Positions 44,333-54,887 of a stretch of 64,000 bases of DNA are shown piece after piece (position 1 is the stretch's first letter; the number at the start of each line of letters is the position of its first letter). Made by a program: the position numbers and the translations under genes. Source of the stretch: Umbilicaria muhlenbergii (taxonomy: Eukaryota; Ascomycota; Lecanoromycetes; Umbilicariales; Umbilicariaceae); assembly GCA_000611775.1 (NCBI GenBank), contig KK106981.1, positions 5,210,927-5,274,926 of the forward strand, written 5' to 3'. Below the pieces are notes generated by a model. The model ran no database searches. It was not told the origin of the DNA and saw only the letters and a program-made list of their open reading frames with translations.

Positions 44333-47113
44333 GATGATGAGTCTGGCAGATATCCGGGTCAGCCAACGTGCCAACTGTAATTAACCAGAGAGCGACGACG
44401 CGACATGGTATGCGACTCGAAGTGTGCAGAGTAGAATGAGTAAAGTACGCAGTATCACTTTGCTTGACTGTCGCCTTGGATGGGTCGCTCGAAGGCCGCG
44501 ACCTCTCCGATGGGACTGCGCGGTCGGGCGCAACGAAAACATGAAGAAAGCGAATCTTGCGCAATTGATGAGTAAGAAGGGTAGAAGCTCACCAGAGATG
44601 CGATTACGGTCGGGAAGTTGTTGTTTGGAGAGAGGTGTTTGGTCCTGTCTCGAGGGATCAGGTCAGTCGGATGAACACGACAAACGACGAGATGAATCTC
44701 AAGACGATGGGATCAGGCCTGGAAGACGTGACGAGATCGCGTCAACAAGGCTAAAGGGTGCATTGGGCTGAAAGGGGAGTCTGGTTGGAGGAAGTAAAGC
44801 GATTGGTGCATCTGGGGACCCTTGTAAGTATATTTAGGAGGGAACCTACAAAGTGGCAGTGGCAGGTTATCGCAGGTACTCTGGAGTGGTGCGCGCTGCT
44901 GTGACGATTTTGGTGAGAGAGGAAGAGTGGGCGAAATTTGTATGGGAGAGATTATTATGGGGGAGAGCGCAGTACCCAGTTTTGAGTGAAGGAGGCGCTA
45001 GCGCATTTAAGTCATTCTGCGCTGCCCCTCACTTCCTTCTAGCAGCATAGCGAGCATGCCTTTCCCGTCCTGACCGTCCAGCGCCTGCTCATGCGCCCTT
45101 TGCCCTTCACAACACACACACCCCCTTTTCCCATTTCCCATTTCCCACTTCCCACTTCCCATTTGCCATTTCCCGTGAGCCGGCACATACCACAAGGCCC
45201 CCAACAAATGACCGCTCATCGATTCCGTTCTATTCCGTACCGAACACGCACTGCCTCTGGGAGCCTCCCTCTGCGGCCAAGTGCAAGGCGCAAGACAGAA
45301 CGGGGCAGTGATGGTACGGTAGCAATGACAAATGCTGCCGTACCTCTACCGCAGGCAAAGGCATAGGTACGGGTACTAGCTCACCATAGCCGTGTAGGCT
45401 ACCACGCAATCCAGTGAAAGTGACTCCACGCAGCTACCGTTGCAGGTATCTTTGCAAGGTACGGAGGACGGAATAGTACTCATACGTATTCCGGAGTAGC
45501 TTTGCAGCTTGATATTATGCTGGGGGAAGGCATGTACATCTATGGCTACGCGCCAACTCTATTTTCCCGCATATCGGACACCAGCCGTGCCTGCCTTGAG
45601 CATTTAAGCGTCAATCAAATCAACAGAAAACTGAGAGTAGCTTCTCAGCGGCGGGGCCCGACGCAGGGTCAACGTAGGTGCCAGCACCTATCCGGTAGGG
45701 GCCACAGTTCTGGATAGCTCAACAACAAAAGAGCGATCTTCCATATCGTGGAATCCTTGGATTGGAGATTACAGAGATGAGTGGTTTTCAGCATTTATAT
45801 CTTGGTGTACTCGTATCTTGCCATCCCTCCTAGTTCATGCATCATCGAGGGAGCCCCTGGCCACGCGTGTGCACAGTATGTTGGAGTAAGTGGCAGTCCT
45901 CAGCTAGGCGTCAGCCACTCAACAATCAAGACCGATTTTGAGGACCGGTTGATGCAGAGATGGTAGAAGCCATAGTCCTCTACAACATTCACTTCAATGA
46001 TTCAGAGATATCGCTTTCGCTGTTGTAATATTAAGAGGTCCCCCGGCTAGAGACTGCCACTCATTTTGTCCACGCGCCTGTGACTGGAGTAGCTGGTCTT
46101 TTCGCTTGCTCCGCTACTATCACAATCGAGTATTAGGAATCCCAAGTATGTCGGTCAAAGGGCCAATGATTTCTGCAGATGGCACCTGTGGTGTCTCCCA
46201 AATTCTCTTTCCATGGTTGAGATGCTACTGCGCAGTTGAGGGTCGCTAGATTCTAGCTCTGGATCTCGCTTTGCTTGCTACGAGACATCGATTTGGACCG
46301 AGACCCAAACCTCGCGAGGTTGAGCGACCTTCGGAGCGAACCGCCTTACTCTCCGTAGCTCTCGTGTGATGGCTGATATCCCACAGACGCTGCTGAGTCT
46401 CAGAATTTACAGTGGCCTACGGGCATTCTCTGCATTGACACCTTCCGCATTCCTTCTATTGCGCAACTTGCTTCTTTATGCAAGATGTGCTGGATTGGGG
46501 CGAGTTATAGTCCTTTAAAAGTCAGCAATATCTTCCACAGAGAAAGGAAGAGTCATGAATCACGTCGAACTTTTCGCTCTGCTTCAGTCCTGAGGTACGT
46601 TTAAGACACTCAACCAGACCTGGACTCGTAGAGATGATCCACTTGCTCTTTCCCTTACAGCATGCTGCTACCTGCTTGTCTGTAGACTCTCTCTTCTTTC
46701 ACAGCAGCTCTGAACTCATCATCAGAGTTCACCCTCGCAAGGACTTTTTTAGGTCGGTCAGCCGTTCCACCCTCGGAGCCTTCTCGCTGACGTATCTTAA
46801 CCCCGAGATCAACCTTTGCATGAGCATCGAGCGACTGGTTGGCCTGTTGTCCCCTTTTCCTCTTAACGCAGCGCTCAAAAATGCAAAGCGACCTAACGGA
46901 TGCTTCCACCTCATCGGTAACTTGAACTTGCCGCAGCTAAACGTGATGGAAAGGACCGTCAACGACACGTTTAAATCGCATGTCACATGCCAGACAATCT
47001 GTTAGGCCCTCTTCGGCACGCTTTGCTGCGACTGACGATATACCTACAATTTCCGTGGTGATGCTGTGGACCCATAAGCGAACTGTCTGTTCCGGGAAGC
47101 CATTTTTCCTCAG
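44333..47113. other. Gene-poor stretch, 2.8 kb
   Basis: This is the longest stretch without a recognisable gene. It contains the NHP6 promoter at one end and the 3' flank of CENP-H at the other. A 7-bp pyrimidine repeat lies at 45130-45171. Between about 45310 and 45500 the motifs GGTAC, TACCG and CGGTA recur more often than I would expect. Open frames here are short and featureless. A 123-codon frame at 46634-47005 (+) shows no family features. Confidence 0.45.
45130..45171. repeat. 7-bp tandem repeat (CCCATTT), six units
   Basis: Six head-to-tail units read CCCATTT, CCCATTT, CCCACTT, CCCACTT, CCCATTT, GCCATTT. This is a small polypyrimidine microsatellite in non-coding DNA. Confidence 0.85.
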
Positions 47114-47992
47114 CTACGCCGGCCCATCCTCGTCATCCAGGACCAGTTCTCGTAGCTCGTTGTCGCGCGACCAGTCAATTCCACTTCCCACAATCACCGC
47201 GGCAGTAACGCTCTTCATGATTCTCCACCTTGCCCTTGATGTCTTCGTTTCCTCTTTCAGCAGTTTTAGCTGAGAGCGTAGTTTCGGATTGCTGACATCC
47301 TCTACTCTTTCCATCTGCAGACTGGCGGTTAGGTCAAGTAGGGTATCTGTCAGTGTTCGGTTCTTTCTACTCGAAAGGATGTTCTGGGCTTCCACTACGG
47401 TGAAGTCGTTCATTGTCGTGGTCAACTGGGTCGTCAGGTTTGCGTGAGCGATGGTAAGTACATCGCGCCTATCGATGAGTGGGTGTAGACTCCTGTAAAG
47501 ATTTAGACAACTACAAGTGCAGCTCCGCACAACCCCATGGATCCGTACCGCTCAGCAGGTGTAGCATTCGCGCTAGAATGTACCGCCTTGAGTATTGGAT
47601 CAGTCACTAAAACGCTCTCCACAATGCTGCTCTTTAAAATATATGCGGATCTGGATTCCAGGTATTCGCGTTCGGCGCTCTTGAGCTGCTCTGCGAGACT
47701 GTCATCGGAGGTGGCCGCATCCACTGTGTCCAAAATGTTCAGTACCCTGTCTAGAGGACGAACATATCTCATGTTCACCTGCAGGCTGGTTTCCAAGTCC
47801 TTCTGACAACGCGACCTCAAGCCTCAGTTCCTCCAGCTGATCGTGTAAAGCCAGTATTTGTTCCTCGCGCTCGGAGAATGACACAAGGTCGTGTGACCCT
47901 TTCGCAGCCAGGTCTGCGAACCATTTCTCGTACTCAATACGCCTCGACGCATCATCAAGCGATAGTCGACCGATGTCTGCGAGGTTTGCCAT
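47114..47992 (-). CDS. Kinetochore protein CENP-H (Fta3/Mcm16-like)
   Basis: CENP-H is a coiled-coil subunit of the inner-kinetochore CCAN (Ctf19) complex. Reading on minus, the protein starts MANLADIGRLSLDDASRRIE and continues as coiled coil (SFSEREEQILALHDQLEELR). The family core is VLVTDPILKAVHSSANATPA, then after an intron HPLIDRRDVLTIAHANLTTQ. It closes with the terminal motif RWRIMKSVTAAVIVGSGIDW before NELRELVLDDEDGPA. The last intron (47548-47493) is canonical and in phase. An earlier intron is needed near 47815-47779. The best in-phase choice is only 37 bp, giving 261 aa. The family core makes the call firm, while the first intron's ends are uncertain. Confidence 0.84.
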
Positions 47993-48211
47993 CGAACATT
48001 TATTCGGTCTGTGGTTGGGAACAAGAGGCTGAGGCTTATAGATCTTGGTGTTTTGTTAACGCGGGGACGGATCTTACCGTCAGCCCTACCCAACGGCCAA
48101 GGTTCAGATCCGTCATCGTGGCACGCTCGGAAGATACATGCTTGCTACAAAGAGAAATCGACGACAACATTAGCAGCACCGCTCTGGGGAGCTGCGTGAG
48201 GTGGAGAGGGG
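47993..48211. promoter_or_regulatory. Short divergent promoter, CENP-H / ATG11
   Basis: The two start codons face away from each other across 219 bp, so both genes share or closely overlap promoters. No named element was recognised. Confidence 0.6.
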
Positions 48212-51200
48212 ATGTCATTGCACATATTCAACGCACATACGGGACAGTGTCTGAAGACGAACCCGGTGTCGTTTGTCAGGTAAGTTTCCTGAACGCTTGC
48301 TCATTACATCGGCTTGCAAGCAGTGCTGACATTGCCGCGACAGTCTTGACAGCCTCAAGTCATGGATAGCTGGAAGCACTTCCATTCCTGTAAACCGCCA
48401 AATTCTCATGACCGCTCGGGGTAAGCAGGTCAAATTACAAACACTCCTTACTGAGGTACGTTCGATTCCTAGAGATTGTACAGTTTCTTGGCTTAACATA
48501 CGAAATAGAAAGAGCTCTTCGTCTATGATAGACAACTCCTGATTACCTCTCATGGGCCCCCCTTATCGTCGCTGTCTACAGAATACGCACCGCCTCCTTT
48601 CTCACCACGCAAACCTCCAGATAGTTTGAGTAATGAGAATGATTTCCAAGCATGGCAAACTCTCTTCAAGGACAGAAGAGCTTGGGCCATCGAAATGGTC
48701 GAGTTATGCGCACGTATGGTGGAGGAAATTCGAAACTTTGAGGCAGATACTACAGCTGTCCAAAGGGGTGCCGCCATCGCAGTGGAGAATTTAAAGCAGC
48801 ATATCGGGACTCTACAACAGAAGCATGAGCACTCGCAGGCATGGGGAAGAGATATCTTGCAGGATCAAGCTGCGCTTCTTGAACGGTGGGAGGAGGCGAC
48901 AAAGAAACTCTCTTCAATCCCTGCCAAAGGGGAACTTAGGAAGTTTCTGCGTAGGTCCTACCAAAATTCTCCGACGATCGGCACGGCTACGGACCATCAA
49001 AACGGATTGACTCTCCGAAATTTCGTGGATGTGGACGCGGTGAAGAAGGCTGCTGAAGCTGGCAGTGCCATTTCTCAGCGCTTCGCAAACCGTCTTTCAG
49101 ATCTGGTCAACACATTTGAGGATGTCACACTCGAAAGTAATCAACTCATTGAACATTTTAGCCAGGCGTTTGCCACTTCGACCAGCGATGTTAGAGAGGA
49201 TTCTAATCGACTAATGGAAGAAGTTGAAGTAGTAGCAAAGAAAATCAATTCAGACTATGAACATGTTCTTGGGCTCCCTAAGGCGCAGAAGTCAATTTCG
49301 CAAGTGTCGAAGACCGCTTTACTTCACACGAGGAATTTCTTGCCATCCTTACAGGAGACGAGCTTCGATATTGACCAATTGCTGCGCCATGCAATTAACC
49401 ACAAGCACAATACCATGGCAACAGCACTTAATTACATGCAGCAAATTTCCGCAATCGAGTCGACGCTGGCAAGGATGCACCCTCTGATGGCGAATCTTGA
49501 AGTTGGGGATGAAGCTAATGAGTATTTCGACTCCATCAACTTCCTTACAAACTTGCCCACCATTTATGGTTCACTACTTGTTGAATCAGTCAGACGACGA
49601 GAGTGGAGCGAGAAGATGACGGCTGATTCCTCAACTTTGGCCGAGGAAATGGCTACGTTTCGGGAAGAGGAGGAGAAGTGCCGGAAGAAATGGCTTAGGA
49701 GCATGGGAGACATCGTTCGACCTGAAATGGCTGAAGACCAGGCTCTCGGCGTAGAGGTGAACCTCCAAACCAACCCACAGAAATGGCCGCAAATGGATCG
49801 GCACGACATTGCAACGTTCTTGCAAACCCTCAAGAAACTTGGTGGCTTTGATGACGTTGTGCAAGAAGTGGAGGAATTCTCCAGGGCATTGAGCACACCC
49901 ACCCGACATCAGTCTCGAAGGGCAAACGCATTCAAGAATGGTAGTATCCATAACGCAGCCTTTGGGCGCAACTCCCTACTTCTGCGGGGGGATGACGAAC
50001 TCTTGAGAACGCTTAAGAGCGAGAAGTCGAAGCTCGAGGACAGGCTTAAAGGCTCGGAGAGCCGCGTTCGCAAGCTTGAGGATTTACTGCATCGACAGAG
50101 TCAAGTCATAAGGATTCCTACTGGTGCTGGGCAAGGCCTTGAACGATACGTAACATCGCCGGTGTTAACGACAAACGCTACTTCGCCAAAACCACAAGAG
50201 GCGGTGGCTCATAGGCCTTCGACATCATCGAGGAGATTCTCCGCAAACAATGGTCCAGAAGAAAAAGCATTAGCAAAGAGGATTGTAAGCCTAGAAGCCG
50301 AACTCGATAACGAGAAGACACATTCAGTGGGCTTGGAAAACGAGGCAGCGATAAGATTGAAGGCGGAGCATGAGTTGAGAAGTCAGGTTCAAGACGCCGT
50401 CTCCACCAAGAAGGATCTAATGGAGAACATGGAAGCTCAACAACGGGAGTTTGAAGACGAACGTCATCTGTTGGAGGAAGAAATTACTAAGCTTAAGGTA
50501 AAGCTTGAGGAAGTCGAGGACGAGCTCGATCGTGTCTTAGGAAGTCGAGATCAAGAGAAAACTGGCGTCGATGAGAAGGTACGTGCCTTGGAGGCAGAGC
50601 TCGACAGGATACGGAGAGAGTCTGCAGAGCAAGTCCAGAAGGCACATGGGCAGACAGAGTTCCTCCGTAATGATTACACTATGCAACGTGAAAAAGCCAA
50701 TAAGCTTGAGCACAAAGTACTCCAGCAGGAGGAAGAAATTGCGGAGATGAAAGTCAAAGCCATGGAGTTAGAGACCCGGTTAAAGAACCGAGATGAAGCG
50801 CAAAAAGACCACCGGCGGGCTTTGCTAGCTACACATCTGCAATTTACGCGGAATGAAACTGCTCCTGAAGACTTTACTACTCTCGTGGAAGCGGTGGAGA
50901 TACTTGCGGAACGATCGATAGATCACCTTCGAGAGATCGAACAGGCATGCGAGACACTACGATCGGATAACCTCGCTCTAGAGACTCGGCTGCAATATGA
51001 GACTGGGCAAGCACAGATTTTGCGGAATACGCTCAGCGTTAAGGAGAAGGAGTTTATTACAATACAAGAAAGTCAGGCTGAAGCGCAAGCTCGATTTGTC
51101 TCGCTGCAGTCAGAACTTGAAGACCAACGTCAACAGCTCAGCAAGCTCAGAGAACAATTCGCTGCTGGAGAGACTGGCTCGGAGGTGCTGAGAGCTAGGA

Positions 51201-52501
51201 TAGCAGAGGAAGAGAAGAAATGCGGTGAACTGTCCGCCGCATTAGCTGCAGCAGAAGCGCAAATCAGGTGCCTTGAAGGGGAGCTGGGGAATGAGCAGGC
51301 TAAGCTCGGGGCACTTGATAAGCTTCATGACAGTCTTGCACTGCATTTCGATGCTCGTGGTGTTCGGTCAGAGGATGTTTCTCGGCGACTGAGTCTGCAG
51401 AATGATCGGCTTGTTCGGCTTTTGGAACATTTTGGTTTCACAATGCTGAAACAGGACGACTCGATGATTTTCCAAAGAACGGCAAGAGCACCGAGTGCAA
51501 GTACTACTCTCAACGACATTTCGATGTCAATGAATCGCAGCCTTTCAGGGCCGTTACCCACCAAAAGCACCTTCGAAGAGTGCGTAGATTTCGACGGATT
51601 GCATTGGGCAAAAGCCCACGACCCGGATGTGGAAGCTCGCGAGTTCAGTGCATACACCCGTCATATCGAAGAGTTCAATCTGGATGCCTTCAGTGAGGCT
51701 CTGATCAAGCGTATTAAAGAGACTGAACACACGGCTCGAAAGTGGCAGAAGGAAGCTCGTGCATATCGGGACAAATCTCACCGTGCGCAGAGCGAAGCTC
51801 ATGATAAGATTGCATTTCGATCCTTCAAGGAAGGGGACCTCGCGTTATTCCTACCTACCAGAAATCAAGCAACAAGACCTTGGGCTGCATTCAACGTTGG
51901 CGCTCCACATTACTTCTTACGAGAGCAAGATTCGCATAAGCTTCGCACAAGAGACTGGCTTCTTGCTAGAATCTCTAAAGTAGAGGAGCGGGTAGTCGAC
52001 TTATCAAAGTCCATCAACGCTCTGAATCCAGCAAGTGATCGGCGCTCCATTGGTGAGACCAGTGACGGAGGCGCTTCTTTCGACGACGAGAACCCTTTCG
52101 AACTGTCGGACGGACTGAGATGGTACTTGCTTGACGCGCTTGAAGAGAAGCCGGGTGCGCCATCGACGCCGGGTCTGGGTAAAAGCACCGTGGCATCGGC
52201 AAATGTGGATGTGCGAGGCAGTATTCGCATGAAGAAGGCTTCGAGTGGAAACGGTGCGACCAAGACCTTGACCAAGAGCCTCGATAATCGACGGGGTAGT
52301 TCAGCTTCCAAGCAAGGAGTATCAGGGGTGTCAGGCATTATGATCGATCCGGGAGCCAACGCAGGCTCGGCGGAAGGCTCACAACGAAGCGCGTCGACTA
52401 GTGTACCCAAGGACACTCCGCACAACCAACGCACTGAAGAGCAAAGGGTCAAGAGCGGGGATATCGAAGAAGTACGCACGGATTTACTCTGGGGGCCCTG
52501 A
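48212..52501 (+). CDS. ATG11: Autophagy scaffold protein Atg11
   Basis: Atg11 is the scaffold for selective autophagy. It tethers cargo receptors and assembles the Atg1 kinase at the phagophore site. Exons 48212-48279, 48344-48455 and 48509-52501 join in phase to 1390 aa. The first two exons supply the ubiquitin-like start MSLHIFNAHTGQCLKTNPVS, then SLKSWIAGSTSIPVNRQILM and ELFVYDRQLLI. An Atg17-like helical region follows up to about residue 500. A long coiled coil spans about 550-990 (for example KLKVKLEEVEDELDRVLGSR). The conserved C-terminal ATG11 domain near 1180-1290 includes FKEGDLALFLPTRN and WAAFNVGAPHYFLRE. The end is disordered. The gene is complete. Confidence 0.95.
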
Positions 52502-53404
52502 TGGTCGATGATTGCAAAGACTGACGGAAGGAACAGGGAAGAGGCCGAGAAGCCTCACCATCGAAGCCCATACGGGAAACTCCTACTTCAGCGAGGACGT
52601 CGCCACAGAAGGCCAAAAGTTCGAAAGCCTGGGAGTCACTGTGGTCTCTTGAGTACAGCTTGGAGAGTAGTAAGAACAAGAAGTGAACTCGGGGAGATTT
52701 GGGCGATTTGGGCGATTTGGAAGGATCTGTAGGTCGTTGCGTTTTGAGCGAGTAGCCATCTAGATACCCACCGTAGACTATCCATACCAACGTCGACATT
52801 ACTACATCTTACCTTCATCTGTACATATTGTTAAAATTCAATCATGCCCGATGCTGGCTACGTGGAAATAGCAGATATTGGGGAGCCGGAGAGCCGGGGT
52901 GACTGCATCATAGGAGGCCCGGGCACGTCGCTAATCCTACCCCTACTACTCGTATGCATTGTTTATCATCGACGCGTCGATATGATTTCCACCCACAACC
53001 TTAACAACTCCCATACACAACCTTAACAACTCCCATACACAACCTTAACAACTCCCATACACAACCTTAACAACTCCCATACACAGCTCAAGATACTCGA
53101 GTAGAATTTCCAATTGACACGAGTTTTGAGTGTTATTTTATTCAAGTACAACCGTGTTTCTTCTATCTTTGGAAGCTAGGTAATTGACCCCTCCACAACA
53201 GCCACCACACCGCGAACCCTAGGCGCTAAACAAACTAAAGACGTTTTGACAGCCTTGGCTGAAGTGCCGGGCAACTCAATCCGTCAAGCAGCGAGTGAGG
53301 CTGATATCAAGCGCGGAACAGCTAGGAAACTCGTCGCTAAGACTCATCAACGCGCCGACGGCCACGAATTCGTCACTCGTGAACCAACGCTTCCTCACCT
53401 CGCG
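52502..53404. other. Intergenic with minisatellite, 0.9 kb
   Basis: It holds the ATG11 3' flank, a 22-bp minisatellite (52995-53082) and an open stretch at 53180-53404 in frame with the next gene but without an ATG. That stretch encodes a helix-turn-helix-like segment (see findings). No separate gene was called. Confidence 0.45.
52995..53082. repeat. 22-bp minisatellite, four perfect copies
   Basis: Four identical head-to-tail copies of a 22-bp unit beginning ACAACCTTAACAACTCCC, followed by a partial start of a fifth. Perfect identity suggests recent expansion or ongoing homogenisation. Confidence 0.95.
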
Positions 53405-54414
53405 ATGGCTCAAACACCTCGATCGGTGGCACCACTGGGGCCATCTGCTGGCAACGCATCCCGTGCGACCCCGAGTCATTCTAAAGAAACACCGACAACA
53501 GTAAGGAACCTGTATTGCTCATCCTCTTCACTAAAAGCACAGCTGATCCCCTCTAGGACGTCGCATCCAAGAAGCGTCCTCGATCACCATCACCGGAACC
53601 CCGTGCCTTGGGGGTCCTTGCTCATGACAAGACAACCCAAGACGCCGGCTCAGCGGACGACGAAGACGACGACGATGAGTTGCTCATTACTGACAACTGT
53701 GATGTCGTCCGTCGTAAGATCAACGCTCTCATCAACAGTGGAGAGATGAAAGTCACCCATTTTCAACGCGCTTGCGGCGTCACTGCCGGGTCCTATGGAG
53801 GGTTCATGAAGCAGAAAGGACCATACGCTGGTATTAATAACCAGACGTATGACGCGGCGTTCAAATTCTTCAAGAACAGGGAAGAGAAGGGGATCAAAAT
53901 CCCTGCGACCAGCAACAAGAAGCAAAAAGTCAACGGCGGAGACGAAAAGAAGGGGTCCACTGATGTTGAAGAACTCCAAAAAGTTCACCTCGACGGCGAA
54001 GAAGATGAAAAGGTCGAAATCTACGACACCTGTGACGAGGTCCGTCGCAAAATCGCTGCACACCTGCGCAAGCCCGGCGTCACCGGGGCGGGCTTCTGCC
54101 GCGACGTCTGCGCCGTTGCATTTCCGAACAAGTCCAAGGCCGTCGATGGAAGACAGCTGAAGAGTTTCCAGAGCAAGAAAGGGCCTGACGCGGGTAACAG
54201 TAGCGGCATTTTCTATGGGGCGTATGTTTACTTTGAGAAGTTGAGGATCAAGGAGGGGAAGAAGAAGGGCAAGAAGCGGGAGAAGATGGAAGAGGCGTGG
54301 GCGAGTGAGGGTGGGTTCAGCAGGGAACTCAACCGGGGTGGTTATTGGTGTGGTCCTGGCGAGAGGGCCGTCATGGATTCTCTTGGGCAGGTGAGCTTTG
54401 TAGGAGGACGTTGA
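53405..54414 (+). CDS. DUF7726-type protein with two related domains
   Basis: Exons 53405-53500 and 53557-54414 give 317 aa from the ATG of MAQTPRSVAPLG. After a proline/serine-rich start with a basic patch (KKRPRSPSPEPRA) come two related modules. The first, about residues 75-135, has CDVVRRKINALINSGEMKVT with FQRACGVTAGSYGGFMKQKG. The second, about 170-250, has CDEVRRKIAAHLRKPGVTGA with LKSFQSKKGPDAGNSSGIFY. Both share C-D-x-V-R-R-K-I and K-G-P-x-A-G, which I associate with the fungal DUF7726 domain. Function is not established. Its fold is often likened to homeobox-type or other DNA-binding modules, which is uncertain. A strongly basic segment follows the second module (EGKKKGKKREKMEE). 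The reading frame remains open for 75 codons upstream of the chosen ATG. Confidence 0.8.
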
Positions 54415-54887
54415 TGGGGTAGCATCAAGCTTCTTGGACCGTGACACGGAGAATTTTCCACATGCTGTGTATTATTAGAAGGCGTTAGCAAAGATCAGGT
54501 AACATGTCGTGGCAGTGATGGAAGATAACGCGGAAGCTGTTCCTCAGAATCGCCAGCGTATGGTGCTCTCTGGCGGGCGTCGTCGACTGATCGTGATTGG
54601 GCACGAACATAGCCGGGATTAGTGATGAAGTCAGCAGTGGACCGTTTAGGTTTCGTCGGAAGATTCGCGGGCGGGCCTGGCGCTAACTGGCGGAGGGGTG
54701 CGGGTGGCGAGGGTGGCGAGGGTGTCTCGGGTGTCTCGGGTGTCTCGGGTGTATCAACAAATACCTTGCAACCGCCAGACCTTGATCCTGATTGACTCTC
54801 AGGGGCACCAATGGAGAGATACACACCGATGTGACCACTCATGTTACCTGTAGCACTTCCTTGCTATACTGCTCCCCTACATGCGCC
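54415..54887. other. Intergenic with 9-bp repeats, 473 bp
   Basis: It is the promoter side of the Cut12-like gene. It contains five tandem 9-bp units (54703-54747). No gene recognised. Confidence 0.5.
54703..54747. repeat. 9-bp tandem repeats, two variants
   Basis: Two copies of GGTGGCGAG are followed directly by three copies of GGTGTCTCG, with a partial sixth. This is a small imperfect minisatellite about 140 bp upstream of the Cut12-like start codon. Confidence 0.9.

Noticed and set aside
46634-47005. 123-codon frame on plus near the 3' end of CENP-H
   Set aside because: No domain, no signal of conservation and no better start context. It is within the length expected by chance.
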